From positions 1 to 19,888 of the forward strand of contig WFUQ01000078.1 in the NCBI GenBank assembly GCA_015484935.1: a stretch of DNA of 19,888 nt, given 5' to 3'. Origin of the DNA: Gammaproteobacteria bacterium (GTDB lineage: Bacteria > Pseudomonadota > Gammaproteobacteria > SZUA-229). Positions 1 through 9,265 of the stretch are shown piece by piece. How positions within the stretch are numbered: position 1 is the stretch's first letter; every line of letters starts with the position of its first letter. Position numbers and translations under genes: made by a program. The notes beneath the pieces are model-generated. The model worked only from the letters and a program-made list of their open reading frames with translations. It had not been told where the DNA came from and made no database searches.

Positions 1-1
1 C

Positions 2-466
2 CTGTTATTGAATCCCACATCACGCATCAATGTAGATATCGCAGGTCTGACTCAGGGTTCGGAATATGACTTGCTCAACGTTATCGGCACGATCACGTTT
101 GGTGGTACATTGAATATCATCGTTGATCGTACATTGACTGGATATACCGGTACTATCGATGACACATTCATACCTATTACTTTCACTGACGCAGCTCCAA
201 ATACAAGCTTCGCCAGTGCTCCCCGGGCTACAACCGGATATGTTTTTGATCCGAACTACAGTCTGACCAGTGAGTTCAGCATCATCACTTCAGCCGTTCC
301 CGGCGAAACCATCCTCAACCCGGTCGGCGCTGATGTGGTCACCCTGAGCAAGACCGTCGAGCGATCTGAACAATTGCATGTACAGGAAACGGAAACCCTG
401 ATAGATGCCGAGGCGGGCGAGGATGATGATGAAGACGAAGAGAAATCCGCTCTGTTCTGCTCTTGA
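2..466 (+). CDS. C-terminal end of a large beta-rich surface/secreted protein (partial, possibly TpsA/haemagglutinin type)
   Basis: The reading frame is open from the first bases, so the gene starts outside the window and only about 154 C-terminal residues are visible. The early part is Gly/Thr/Ile/Val-rich with short alternating hydrophobic strands (for example YDLLNVIGTITFGGTLNIIV), a pattern seen at the ends of right-handed beta-helix adhesins and two-partner-secretion exoproteins. A helical, charged stretch (VTLSKTVERSEQ) follows, then a very acidic run (EAGEDDDEDEE) and a final tail ending in Cys-Ser. No autotransporter barrel is visible, which argues against a classical type V autotransporter and is compatible with a TpsA-type protein. 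The family assignment is inference from composition and tail layout. That the frame is a real gene end is likely, because it is long, open and stops just before a promoter-containing gap. Confidence 0.6.
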   Translation: MLLNPTSRINVDIAGLTQGSEYDLLNVIGTITFGGTLNIIVDRTLTGYTGTIDDTFIPITFTDAAPNTSFASAPRATTGYVFDPNYSLTSEFSIITSAVPGETILNPVGADVVTLSKTVERSEQLHVQETETLIDAEAGEDDDEDEEKSALFCS

Positions 467-569
467 TGACGTTTAACGGCTGGCTGACTCAGACAGATAT
501 TTAACCCTGCTATATCATCACTGTAGAGTTATCTTCTAAGCTACTTTCATAACTTACTGCAATAGCCTG

Positions 570-598
570 TTGAACTACATACACCTATATTATATAAT
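570..598 (+). promoter_or_regulatory. Strong sigma70-type promoter for the rhodanese/HMA pair
   Basis: TTGAAC at 570-575 is followed after exactly 17 bp by TATAAT at 593-598. Both hexamers match the sigma70 consensus closely (4 of 6 and 6 of 6). Transcription would start near 605, giving a leader of about 20 nt that carries the purine-rich ribosome binding site at 613-620. The site is AT-rich relative to the flanking coding sequence. Confidence 0.72.
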
Positions 599-625
599 TC
601 TAATATTCGTGTGAGAGAGGTTTAT

Positions 626-919
626 ATGTTTAGTAGTTATGACTGCGGTTCGGTTAAGAAACTGCTGAATGAAGGTGGCATCCTGATCGATGTGAGGAGC
701 GCGGTAGAGTTTTCACAGGGTGCATTGAAAGGCGCATTGAATATGCCGCTGGATGCGTTCCAGCATCTGATCAAAGAGATCGATAACAGCAAACCTGTAC
801 TGCTGTACTGCCGCTCCGGTCAACGCTCCGAGATGGCAAAACGCTACCTGCAACAGATCGGTTATGATGATGTCCATAACATCGGTAGCTACACCCAGCT
901 TGCTTTCTGTGTGACATAG
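626..919 (+). CDS. Small single-domain rhodanese (sulfurtransferase)
   Basis: This 97-residue protein spans one rhodanese domain: an N-terminal helix, the substrate-fold motif IDVRSAVEF (residues 21-29), the NMP turn at 39-41, and the active-site loop YCRSGQRS, where Cys62 would carry the persulfide and Arg67 closes the six-residue loop. Rhodaneses of this class pass sulfane sulfur between thiosulfate or a protein donor and a thiol acceptor. There is no signal peptide, so it should be cytoplasmic. ATG 626 is preferred over an upstream GTG at 611 because the GAGAGAGG ribosome binding site at 613-620 lies six bases before it. Extra cysteines lie at residue 7 and close to the C-terminus. A small metal-binding gene follows after 27 bp, probably co-transcribed. 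The physiological sulfur donor cannot be read from the sequence. Confidence 0.88.
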   Translation: MFSSYDCGSVKKLLNEGGILIDVRSAVEFSQGALKGALNMPLDAFQHLIKEIDNSKPVLLYCRSGQRSEMAKRYLQQIGYDDVHNIGSYTQLAFCVT

Positions 920-946
920 GCAAAATCCGTAATATAAGGCGACGAT

Positions 947-1225
947 ATGATGAAACTGGAAATCTGTGTTGAAAATATAAAGTGTGGTGGTTGTGCCAAT
1001 ACCATCAGCAGCAAACTATCGTCACTCGAAGGTGTGACCATGGTCGATATCGATATCGAAAACGGTATTGTCAAAGTTGAAGCGGAATCCGATCTGACCG
1101 ACACCATCAGCTCAAATCTGCTGAAGATGGGCTACCCGGAGCAGGGCACTGCGGCAGGTATCGCAGCTGCAAAAGCAAAAGCGAAATCATTTGTCAGTTG
1201 CGCCAGCGGAAAACTCAGCCGCTAA
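947..1225 (+). CDS. Heavy-metal-associated (HMA) domain protein
   Basis: The 92-residue product begins with a ferredoxin-like HMA domain of about 65 residues. Its metal loop reads IKCGGCAN, so the CxxC pair is Cys13-Cys16, and the later MGYPE turn near residue 62 is also typical. Canonical copper chaperones have GMTCxxC; here Ile-Lys replaces Gly-Met/Thr, and an additional Cys7 lies close by. An Ala/Lys-rich tail of about 25 residues carries one more Cys. By family such proteins bind Cu(I) or other soft metals. The gene follows the rhodanese gene closely under the same promoter. Two adjacent ATGs (947 and 950) are possible starts behind AAGG at 936-939, and the choice changes only one residue. 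The metal is not known, and delivery to the oxidase encoded further along is only a possibility. Confidence 0.85.
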   Translation: MMKLEICVENIKCGGCANTISSKLSSLEGVTMVDIDIENGIVKVEAESDLTDTISSNLLKMGYPEQGTAAGIAAAKAKAKSFVSCASGKLSR

Positions 1226-1299
1226 GTTTCCACACGCCAGCCTGAATCTGGTCGAGTATTTCTATACGCGCTCAGCCATTCGCTGTAATATCCCGCGCT

Positions 1300-2334
1300 A
1301 TGAAAACCCGCGACTTTCATTACGACCTGCCTGAATCACTGATAGCACAGCACCCCACGGCTGATCGTACCGCAAGCAGATTACTGGTTCTGGACAGAGT
1401 CAGCGGTGAACTCAGCGACCACCGGTTTGCAGACTGTATCGATTATCTCAGACCGGGCGATTGCCTGATATTCAACGATACCAAAGTCATCCCAGCACGC
1501 ATGCACGGCAACAAAGCCAGCGGCGGCAAACTCGAAGTCCTCATCGAACGGCTGGTCGATAGCCGCCATGCACTGGCACATATCCGCTGTAGCAAGAGCC
1601 CGAAGCCCGGTAGCTGGATATTTGTCGATGATGACCGCGATGCAGACACCTCCCAATATCGCCTCAAAGTGGAAGCTCGACAGGGTGAGTTCTTTGTCCT
1701 CTCCAGTAAATCGAGTCTGGCAGAAGTATTGCAACACTGCGGGCATATGCCATTACCCCCCTATATCGAACGGGCGGATGATGCATTCGATCAGGATCGC
1801 TATCAGACTGTCTACGCAGATACACCCGGTGCTGTCGCCGCACCCACTGCCGGCCTGCATTTCGATGAAGCATTGCTACAGGCTATCGCGGATAAAGGCG
1901 TCAAACACGGTTTCGTCACCCTGCATGTCGGTGCTGGTACGTTTCAGCCCGTCAGAAGCGATGACATCCAAAATCACCATATGCACAGTGAATATCTGGA
2001 AGTCTCTCAGAGCACAGTCGAACTGTGCCGGGAAACCCGGGCCAACGGTGGACGCATCATCGCTGTCGGCACCACCTCGGTGCGCTGCCTGGAAACAGCC
2101 AGCCTTACGGGGGAGCTGGACACGTATCAGGGAGAAACCGATATCTTCATCTACCCGGGTTATGAATTTCGCAGTGTCGATGCCCTGATAACCAACTTCC
2201 ATCTGCCGGAATCGACCTTGATCATGCTGGTGTCAGCATTCGCTGGCAGGCAGCGCACACTGGATGCGTACGCGCATGCGATCGAACACGGCTATCGATT
2301 CTTCAGTTATGGCGATGCCATGCTGATAAGCTGA
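1300..2334 (+). CDS. queA: S-adenosylmethionine:tRNA ribosyltransferase-isomerase QueA
   Basis: QueA moves the ribosyl part of S-adenosylmethionine onto 7-aminomethyl-7-deazaguanine in tRNA anticodons to give epoxyqueuosine, in the cytoplasm. The 344-residue product is close to the usual family length and carries the expected blocks in order: the N-terminal [24 protein letters not shown], the central [32 protein letters not shown], and [19 protein letters not shown] near the end. The next gene is tgt, which carries out the preceding base exchange, so the two form the standard queuosine pair. ATG 1300 gives the canonical N-terminus but has no clear Shine-Dalgarno sequence upstream. Nothing appears truncated. 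Confidence 0.97.
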   Translation: MKTRDFHYDLPESLIAQHPTADRTASRLLVLDRVSGELSDHRFADCIDYLRPGDCLIFNDTKVIPARMHGNKASGGKLEVLIERLVDSRHALAHIRCSKSPKPGSWIFVDDDRDADTSQYRLKVEARQGEFFVLSSKSSLAEVLQHCGHMPLPPYIERADDAFDQDRYQTVYADTPGAVAAPTAGLHFDEALLQAIADKGVKHGFVTLHVGAGTFQPVRSDDIQNHHMHSEYLEVSQSTVELCRETRANGGRIIAVGTTSVRCLETASLTGELDTYQGETDIFIYPGYEFRSVDALITNFHLPESTLIMLVSAFAGRQRTLDAYAHAIEHGYRFFSYGDAMLIS

Positions 2335-2351
2335 TGCGGATGGCAAATAAG

Positions 2352-2380
2352 TTGCAATCTAATAATAAACTACTTTTAAT
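2352..2380 (+). promoter_or_regulatory. Candidate promoter before tgt
   Basis: TTGCAA at 2352-2357 and TTTAAT at 2375-2380 are separated by 17 bp within an AT-rich gap of 64 bp between queA and tgt. Transcription would start only some 10-15 nt before the tgt ATG at 2399, giving a very short leader without a Shine-Dalgarno sequence. The tgt gene may simply be read through from queA, so this remains a candidate. Confidence 0.4.
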
Positions 2381-2386
2381 AAATGA

Positions 2387-3502
<1,116 letters not shown>

Positions 3503-3565
3503 GATACAAAACCACGATATTTTATCGGCCATGCTCTCGCCATCCGCCCTAGAGTCCCTGTTTTA

Positions 3566-3574
3566 TGGCATAAT
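3566..3574 (+). promoter_or_regulatory. Candidate extended -10 element before yajC
   Basis: The string TGGCATAAT fits an extended -10 (TG-N-TATAAT with one mismatch) about 37 bp upstream of the yajC start. No good -35 hexamer was seen at the right distance, which is tolerated for extended -10 promoters. It would allow yajC-secD-secF to be expressed independently of the queuosine genes. Confidence 0.35.
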
Positions 3575-3610
3575 ACGCCGCTTTGAAATCAAGAGAATCT
3601 TGAGGATATT

Positions 3611-3952
3611 ATGAGCTTTTTCATCTCCGACGCACTGGCCGAAGCGGCTCCTGCAGCTGCTGCCGCACCTGATGCTTTCGCATCGATGATATTACCTATC
3701 GGTCTGGTCGCACTTTTCTATTTCTTTCTGATACGCCCTCAGAGCAAACGTCATAAAGAACACAAAAACATGATCGCTTCATTGCAGAAAGGTGAAGAGG
3801 TCACTACCACCGGCGGGCTGTTAGGCAAAGTCACCGCTGTCGGTGAAAACTTCGTCACCCTGGATATCGGCAACGACATCAGCGTACATATCCAGAAGCA
3901 CGCCATTCAATCTGTGATGCCCAAAGGCACCATCAAAGAATTATCCAGCTAG
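3611..3952 (+). CDS. yajC: Sec translocon accessory protein YajC
   Basis: YajC is a small inner-membrane partner of SecD and SecF. The 113-residue product has a short Ala-rich N-terminus, one transmembrane helix at about residues 25-43 ending in the family signature FYFFLIRPQSKRHKEH, and a cytoplasmic beta-rich domain containing GEEVTTTGGLLGKV, the most conserved block of the family. ATG 3611 is supported by a GAGG ribosome binding site at 3602-3605. It is followed by secD after 61 bp. Length and motifs are ordinary for the family. Confidence 0.96.
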   Translation: MSFFISDALAEAAPAAAAAPDAFASMILPIGLVALFYFFLIRPQSKRHKEHKNMIASLQKGEEVTTTGGLLGKVTAVGENFVTLDIGNDISVHIQKHAIQSVMPKGTIKELSS

Positions 3953-4013
3953 CAGCGCATTCAGACAGACACTTACACCAGAATAAAAATAAACTTTCGG
4001 AAAACGTTCCATC

Positions 4014-5864
4014 ATGCTCAACCATTACCCTTTGTGGAAATACCTGTTACTGATAGTCGTATTGATCGTCAGTTCACTCTACGCATTACCGAATGTCTTC
4101 GGTGAAGATCCGGCCCTGCAGATATCACATCGAACCAGAGCACTGCTCGAGGAAGACCGTAACTCCATCGAAAAGATACTGGCCAGCAGCTCTGTCGGTG
4201 TCAAACAGGTAGAAGTTTCTCAAGGCAAGATACTGGTTCGCTTCAACAACGAAGAAGCCCAGCTGGTCGGTGCTGAACAACTGAAAGATTCTCTGGACAA
4301 GAACTATCTGGTCGCGCTCAACCTGGCACCTGCAACCCCGGGATGGTTACAGTCGCTGGGTGCTGTACCGATGTATCTGGGCCTCGACCTGCGTGGCGGG
4401 GTGCACTTCCTGATGGAAGTCGATATGCATTCGGCGATCAAGCGGATGCAGGATATCCTCACATCTGATATGCGTAGCTTTCTGCGTGATAAAAAGATCC
4501 GTTACCGCGGCATACGTAAAGAAGGCGAAGACCTCTTCATCCGTTTCAGCAATCAGGAATCACTGGAACAAGCCTTAAGCAAACTCAAACGTGAGTTCCC
4601 GTCACTGACTTTCACAGAAGTAGAAGGTGAGATGCAGTTACGTGCGACCTTGACCGAAGTCGCGATCCGCGATGAAAAGAAAGCGGCACTGGAACAGAAT
4701 ATCATCACGCTACGTAATCGTGTGAATGAACTGGGTGTCGCTGAACCTGTCATTCAGCAACAAGGCGATTCACGTATCGTGGTGCAATTGCCCGGTATAC
4801 AGGACACAGCGACTGCCAAGAAAATTCTGGGCGCGACTGCCACACTGGAATTCAGGATGGCGCAAGGAACACTCAACGACTGGGTGGATGCCAAGAGAAC
4901 GGGAAGAGTTCCTCTTAATGCCTTGCTATACGAAGAACGCAACGGTGACCCGGTATTACTGAGTCGTCGTATCATCGTCACAGGTGACCAGATAAATGAT
5001 GCAGCAGCGACTATCGACACCGACAAAGGGGTCCCTGCTGTTTCGGTCCGCCTCAACAGCAAAGGCGCGAAGAAGATGGGGGAGACCACACGTGAGAACG
5101 TCGGCAACCCGATGGCCGTCATCTTCATCGAAAATAAAGTCGTCACCGAAAAGATCAATGGCAAGACAGTCAAGAAACGTACCACGACAAAAGAAGTGAT
5201 CAACGTTTCGACCATCCGTGACCAGTTCAGTGCGCGCTTTCAGATAACCGGACTGGAATCGACAGAAGCACACGATCTGGCATTGCTGTTACGCGCCGGT
5301 TCCTTGCGGGCACCAGTCGAGATCGTCGAAGAACGGACCATCGGTCCAAGTCTGGGTAAAGATAACATCGACCAGGGCTTCCGTTCCGTGATGATCGGCT
5401 TCGTGCTGGTACTGGTATTCATGGCAGTGTACTACAAGACTTTCGGTATGTTTGCCAACATCGCACTCACATTCAACCTGATCATCCTGGTCGCGATACT
5501 ATCGATGTTACAGGCAACGCTGACTTTACCGGGCATTGCCGGTATCGTATTGACTGTCGGTATGGCGGTCGATGCGAACGTCTTGATATTCGAACGGATA
5601 CGAGAGGAAATACGCAACGGGAATTCCCCGCAAGCCAGTATCCACGCAGGCTATGAGAAAGCCTTCAGCACCATCACTGATGCCAACGTCACGACCTTGA
5701 TCGCAGCTATCGTCCTGTTCAGCCTGGGGACAGGCCCGATAAAAGGCTTCGCTGTCACATTGAGCATCGGTATCTTGACCTCGATGTTTACCGCGATCGT
5801 TGGCACCCGTGCATTATCCAATCTGGTGTACGGCGGCAAGAACATCAAGAAGCTGTCTATTTAA
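4014..5864 (+). CDS. secD: Protein translocase subunit SecD
   Basis: With SecF, SecD uses the proton gradient to help release and pull exported proteins on the periplasmic side of the Sec channel. The 616-residue protein has an N-terminal membrane helix (residues 8-26), the conserved YLGLDLRGG motif with Asp125, and a large periplasmic region including NRVNELGVAEP. The P1-tail motif LLLRAGSLRAP and EERTIGPSLG precede a bundle of membrane helices. Within that bundle GMAVDANVLIFERIREE places Asp520, equivalent to the proton-relay Asp of E. coli SecD (Asp519). The ATG at 4014 has only a weak ribosome binding site, and a small GGAA/TTCC hairpin lies just in front of it at 3999-4010. Context and length are canonical. 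Confidence 0.97.
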   Translation: MLNHYPLWKYLLLIVVLIVSSLYALPNVFGEDPALQISHRTRALLEEDRNSIEKILASSSVGVKQVEVSQGKILVRFNNEEAQLVGAEQLKDSLDKNYLVALNLAPATPGWLQSLGAVPMYLGLDLRGGVHFLMEVDMHSAIKRMQDILTSDMRSFLRDKKIRYRGIRKEGEDLFIRFSNQESLEQALSKLKREFPSLTFTEVEGEMQLRATLTEVAIRDEKKAALEQNIITLRNRVNELGVAEPVIQQQGDSRIVVQLPGIQDTATAKKILGATATLEFRMAQGTLNDWVDAKRTGRVPLNALLYEERNGDPVLLSRRIIVTGDQINDAAATIDTDKGVPAVSVRLNSKGAKKMGETTRENVGNPMAVIFIENKVVTEKINGKTVKKRTTTKEVINVSTIRDQFSARFQITGLESTEAHDLALLLRAGSLRAPVEIVEERTIGPSLGKDNIDQGFRSVMIGFVLVLVFMAVYYKTFGMFANIALTFNLIILVAILSMLQATLTLPGIAGIVLTVGMAVDANVLIFERIREEIRNGNSPQASIHAGYEKAFSTITDANVTTLIAAIVLFSLGTGPIKGFAVTLSIGILTSMFTAIVGTRALSNLVYGGKNIKKLSI

Positions 5865-5913
5865 ACTGGCAATTCGTCAATCACGAAAATACTAAACAAA
5901 CGATATCATCGCT

Positions 5914-6849
5914 ATGAAAATTTTAAGTAAACAGTTAAATATCAATTTTATGGGTAAACGCAATCTGGCGCTTGCTATGTCAGGGTTACTGGTCATACTT
6001 TCGATCATCAGTATTGCGACCAACGGCCTGAACCTTGGCATCGACTTTACCGGTGGTTACCTGATCGAAGTCGGCTATGAAAATGACGCTGACATCACAC
6101 CCATCCGTGAAACCCTGGCCAACAATAACTTTGCCGATGCACAGGTACAACATTTCGGTACATCCAAAGACATACTGATCAGGATCGCACCTCGTGAAGA
6201 TGCGAATCAAGCCAGTGTCAGTGATGAGATAATCTCGGTACTGCGCCAGGGCACTGATGAGAAACTTGAGATGAGGCGTGTCGAGTTTGTCGGCCCTCAG
6301 GTAGGTGAAGAGTTGCGCGATCAGGGTGGCCTTGCACTGCTCATCGCATTGGGCTGCATCCTGGTCTATGTCGGCTTTCGCTTTCAGCTCAAATCCGCGA
6401 TCGGTGCGATATTTGCCCTGATACATGATGTCATCATCACGGTCGGTATTTTTTCTATATTACAGGTCGATTTCGATCTGAGCGTACTGGCAGCGATCCT
6501 GGCTGTGATCGGTTACTCGCTTAACGATACTGTCGTGGTACTGGACCGTATCCGCGAGACTTTCCGTTACATACGTAAAAAGACACCTGCCGAGATCCTG
6601 AATCTCTCTATCAATCAGACTCTGTCACGTACCATGATGACCTCGCTAACGACATTGATCGTGTTGTTCGCCCTGTTCTTCCTTGGCGGAGAAGTGATAC
6701 ACGGGTTTGCTTTTGCACTCATCATCGGCGTGTTTGTCGGCACCTATTCATCGATCTACGTCGCCAGTAGTACTCTCATGATGATGGGCGTGAAAAAACA
6801 GGATTTCCTGGTCGAATCGAAAGAAGAGATAGTGGATGAGCGTCCCTGA
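5914..6849 (+). CDS. secF: Protein translocase subunit SecF
   Basis: This is the partner of SecD in the inner membrane. The 311-residue product has a first membrane helix at about residues 17-36, followed by the family motif LGIDFTGGYL with Asp44. A periplasmic domain ends in VEFVGPQVGEELRDQG, and five further membrane helices follow. SLNDTVVVLDRIRE, with Asp205 next to Asn204, is the SecF counterpart of the SecD proton-relay motif. It begins 49 bp after secD and has no strong Shine-Dalgarno sequence, so coupled expression with secD is likely. A terminator follows within 30 bp of the stop. Confidence 0.97.
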   Translation: MKILSKQLNINFMGKRNLALAMSGLLVILSIISIATNGLNLGIDFTGGYLIEVGYENDADITPIRETLANNNFADAQVQHFGTSKDILIRIAPREDANQASVSDEIISVLRQGTDEKLEMRRVEFVGPQVGEELRDQGGLALLIALGCILVYVGFRFQLKSAIGAIFALIHDVIITVGIFSILQVDFDLSVLAAILAVIGYSLNDTVVVLDRIRETFRYIRKKTPAEILNLSINQTLSRTMMTSLTTLIVLFALFFLGGEVIHGFAFALIIGVFVGTYSSIYVASSTLMMMGVKKQDFLVESKEEIVDERP

Positions 6850-6878
6850 GGAACAGAAGAGAACGATCGGTTGATAAG

Positions 6879-6903
6879 AAAGCGGGCTTATGTCCGCTTT
6901 TTT
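6879..6903. terminator. Bidirectional intrinsic terminator between secF and SCO1
   Basis: AAAGCGG at 6879-6885 pairs with CCGCTTT at 6894-6900. Two more inner pairs (one G-T) close a TTAT tetraloop. Six T residues follow on the plus strand (6898-6903), and an A-rich flank at 6876-6881 gives a weaker T tract for the minus strand. It lies between the ends of secF and the convergent SCO1 gene, so it can serve both. Confidence 0.85.
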
Positions 6904-6913
6904 ATCGTCAAGG

Positions 6914-7531
6914 CTATCTGTCAGCAACGACTGTTTGTAGTGTCTCTAGGATACTCTCTACACTATGTGGCGGTCTCATTATTGCCACCAGCTCAGCCCT
7001 GGGATTGAGCAACATCAGGTTCGCACTGTGATCTACCTTATACTCTTCAGGATCGTCTGAAGGCATCGCGATCGCTGCTACGCTCATCTGACTTGCCATC
7101 GCCTGCAGCATTTTTTCCTCACCGGTCACACCGATGAAGTCTTCGTCGAAGTAACGCACGTATTCATCTATCAGATCCACATCGTCACGCACCGGATCAA
7201 CAGAGACAAAGACTACCCTGGGAAATACCTTGCCGCTCTGGAGTGATTTTTTCTTTGCTGTCGCCAGTGTATTGAGGGTGGTAGGGCAGATATCAGGGCA
7301 GTTGGTGTAACCATAAAACATCAGACTCCAGTGCCCGCTCAGATCATGCTTGCTGAAGATCGCGCCATCAGCCTGTCGCAACTCGGGGGTACCCAACCTG
7401 CGTGGAGGGTCGATAACGAAGCCCTGTATCTCAGGCTTGGTCTGGTGATCCTGTTGCTGTCCGAACCAGAATCCGGCAAGCATCGCTACGAAGGCGACGA
7501 TCACGACCAGTGTTTTTGTCTGTTTCTGCAT
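6914..7531 (-). CDS. SCO1/SenC-family copper chaperone
   Basis: SCO proteins are membrane-anchored periplasmic thioredoxin-fold proteins that help load the CuA site of cytochrome c oxidase subunit II. The 205-residue product has an N-terminal membrane anchor (residues 8-24) and the copper-binding motif NCPDICP with Cys78 and Cys82. The core block VFVSVDPVRD is present, as is the third ligand His in KVDHSANLML near residue 169. It is the last gene of the oxidase cluster, 89 bp after the heme O synthase gene. ATG 7531 has no clear ribosome binding site, but upstream in-frame alternatives are not better. The protein is complete and of typical length. Confidence 0.95.
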   Translation of the reverse strand: MQKQTKTLVVIVAFVAMLAGFWFGQQQDHQTKPEIQGFVIDPPRRLGTPELRQADGAIFSKHDLSGHWSLMFYGYTNCPDICPTTLNTLATAKKKSLQSGKVFPRVVFVSVDPVRDDVDLIDEYVRYFDEDFIGVTGEEKMLQAMASQMSVAAIAMPSDDPEEYKVDHSANLMLLNPRAELVAIMRPPHSVESILETLQTVVADR

Positions 7532-7620
7532 ATGGGATGTAGGATGGTTAACGTAGAAAAAAGTTTAATCGATCACCGATATTTCATCATTGATTCTGAT
7601 GACGATAAGAAGGTGCTTAT

Positions 7621-8523
7621 CTAGCTGAGGTAGATCGGGTAGTAATGGTCCACTACCATCGCGATAAATAACAGCATAAGGTAGTTGATAGAGTAGACAA
7701 AGGTCTTGATCGCTGTGTTCTCTTTCTCGGCGAACATCAATTTCAGTACCATGAACATAAAATACCCACCCAGAAGGAGTGCTGCAGCCAGATAGATCAA
7801 GCCACGCATATAAGCCAGATAGGGCAGTATGGTCACCAGGATCATCAGGATGGTGTATCCGAAGATAGAGTACTTGGTAAATTCTACGCCATGTGTCACC
7901 GGCAGCATAGGCAGATTGACTTTTGCATAGTCATCACGCCTGTGGATCGCAAGTGCCCAGAAATGGGGAGGGGTCCAGGTAAATATTATCAGGACCATCA
8001 ATAATGCTTCAGCATCGATGCTATCGGTCACTGAAGTCCAGCCCAATAATGGTGGCGTTGCGCCGGCCAGTCCACCGATGACGATATTCTGTGGTGTGGC
8101 TTTTTTTAGATACATGGTATAGATGACGGCGTAGCCGATCATACTGGCGAAGGTCAGGACAGCCGTCAGCACATTGATATAACCAGTCAGGATAAACATC
8201 GACCCGGCAGCCAGCAAAATGGCAAACATGAAAGCGTTCTGCTGTGTGACTTTACCCTGTGGTAGAGGACGATTTTCTGTGCGTGCCATCCTGGCATCGC
8301 TTTCCCACTCGACCAACTGATTGATAACTGCACCCGCAGATGTCGCCATACCGATACCGATGGTTGAGACGATCAACACGAACAGGGATATCTCACCCGG
8401 TGGACTGGCCATGACCACACCCACAACAGATGTCAGCAGTAATAATGCGATGACCTTCGGCTTACACAGAGCGAAGTAATCACGCCATATCGCACGGTTT
8501 TCTTGTGTCGTTGTATCATTCAT
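7621..8523 (-). CDS. ctaB: Protoheme IX farnesyltransferase (heme O synthase)
   Basis: This membrane enzyme joins farnesyl diphosphate to heme b to form heme O, the precursor of heme A for the oxidase. The 300-residue, largely hydrophobic product shows the UbiA-type prenyltransferase features. The first Asp-rich motif is NQLVEWESDARMARTENRPLP (starting near residue 62) and the second is RRDDYAKVNLPMLPVTHG in the middle. About nine membrane helices are apparent. The start at 8523 is the first ATG of the frame and gives a short soluble N-terminus before the WRDYFALCKPKV block typical of the family. Upstream lies a 108-bp gap instead of the heme A synthase gene often found next to it. The symbol cyoE is used for the same enzyme in bo3 clusters. 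Confidence 0.95.
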   Translation of the reverse strand: MNDTTTQENRAIWRDYFALCKPKVIALLLLTSVVGVVMASPPGEISLFVLIVSTIGIGMATSAGAVINQLVEWESDARMARTENRPLPQGKVTQQNAFMFAILLAAGSMFILTGYINVLTAVLTFASMIGYAVIYTMYLKKATPQNIVIGGLAGATPPLLGWTSVTDSIDAEALLMVLIIFTWTPPHFWALAIHRRDDYAKVNLPMLPVTHGVEFTKYSIFGYTILMILVTILPYLAYMRGLIYLAAALLLGGYFMFMVLKLMFAEKENTAIKTFVYSINYLMLLFIAMVVDHYYPIYLS

Positions 8524-8631
8524 AGTGACTGGATATTTCCGCTGACAGGGCAGCCAGATGTACCAGGCGGGACACTGACTGTAGCGGTAACCACAGCAGA
8601 TATCGCCCGTTTGCAGCTGATTGTTCTCTGT

Positions 8632-9234
8632 TTAGCCAATCTGAGATGCCTTTAGTAATTTTTTCATATCGAACTGGAGTTCTTTCATGGGCTGTTCCTG
8701 TCTGAAACGCATCATGACATTGCCCATCGGATCACTGATAAAAATCCCGTTTTTCTCGTCAACGATGCCCAGAGAATTATATATAGTCTCTCGCTTGCCA
8801 TACAGACTGTTAGCCTCAGGCAGCTCCGTGTCAATAAAATCTTTCAGCGTCTTAGATGGGGTTTCGAGAAAAACGATGTAACGTAATATCCGGTGTGCAT
8901 TTTTGCCGAATGCCTTGTGCAGCTGTCTCACTTCGATCAAGCGCTGTTGGCATGCCTGGTCACAACTGTTGTCGATAAAAGAATAAAAACGCCATTTATA
9001 ACGAATCTCTTTATCTTCCAGTGCGTTACCTTCAGCATCTGTCAGTTCCAGTCTGGAGATGTCGACGACCGGTTTATAGATCTCACCATGGTTATTGAAC
9101 GATGTCACATCGACGAAGTAAAACATGATGTATGCCAGCGCCACAGGGGCGACAAATGACAACACCACAAACCAAATCGTATAGGGATTTTTTTTCGTGG
9201 TTGGCATTTCAGTTTGAACATTTTGTTCAGTCAT
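8632..9234 (-). CDS. Membrane-anchored thioredoxin-like protein of the cox cluster
   Basis: The 200-residue protein has a short polar N-terminus, one membrane helix at about residues 20-41 and a periplasmic domain. In that domain a SCO-like pair appears, SCDQAC (Cys91 and Cys95, CxxxC). The later SDPMGNVMMRF strand-turn is reminiscent of the thioredoxin fold. The His expected in true SCO proteins after the core was not found. Homologous genes sit between surf1 and the heme synthesis genes in many gammaproteobacterial cox clusters, so a role in oxidase assembly or redox control of copper ligands is a reasonable inference. ATG 9234 is chosen because a GAGACGAAG ribosome binding site precedes it, whereas the longer frame would start from TTG at 9264 without one. 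It begins 31 bp after surf1. Confidence 0.8.
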   Translation of the reverse strand: MTEQNVQTEMPTTKKNPYTIWFVVLSFVAPVALAYIMFYFVDVTSFNNHGEIYKPVVDISRLELTDAEGNALEDKEIRYKWRFYSFIDNSCDQACQQRLIEVRQLHKAFGKNAHRILRYIVFLETPSKTLKDFIDTELPEANSLYGKRETIYNSLGIVDEKNGIFISDPMGNVMMRFRQEQPMKELQFDMKKLLKASQIG

Positions 9235-9265
9235 AACTTCGTCTCGGTTAACATCGCGGATCAAC

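Noticed and set aside
1..466. Start of the first gene at the TTG near position 8
   Set aside because: The frame is open to the left edge and the protein looks like the end of a much longer beta-rich protein, so the visible part is a 3' fragment.
8524..8631. Possible remnant of a ctaA gene in the gap before ctaB
   Set aside because: All three minus-strand frames were read; none shows a membrane helix or a heme A synthase motif, and one is merely open into ctaB.
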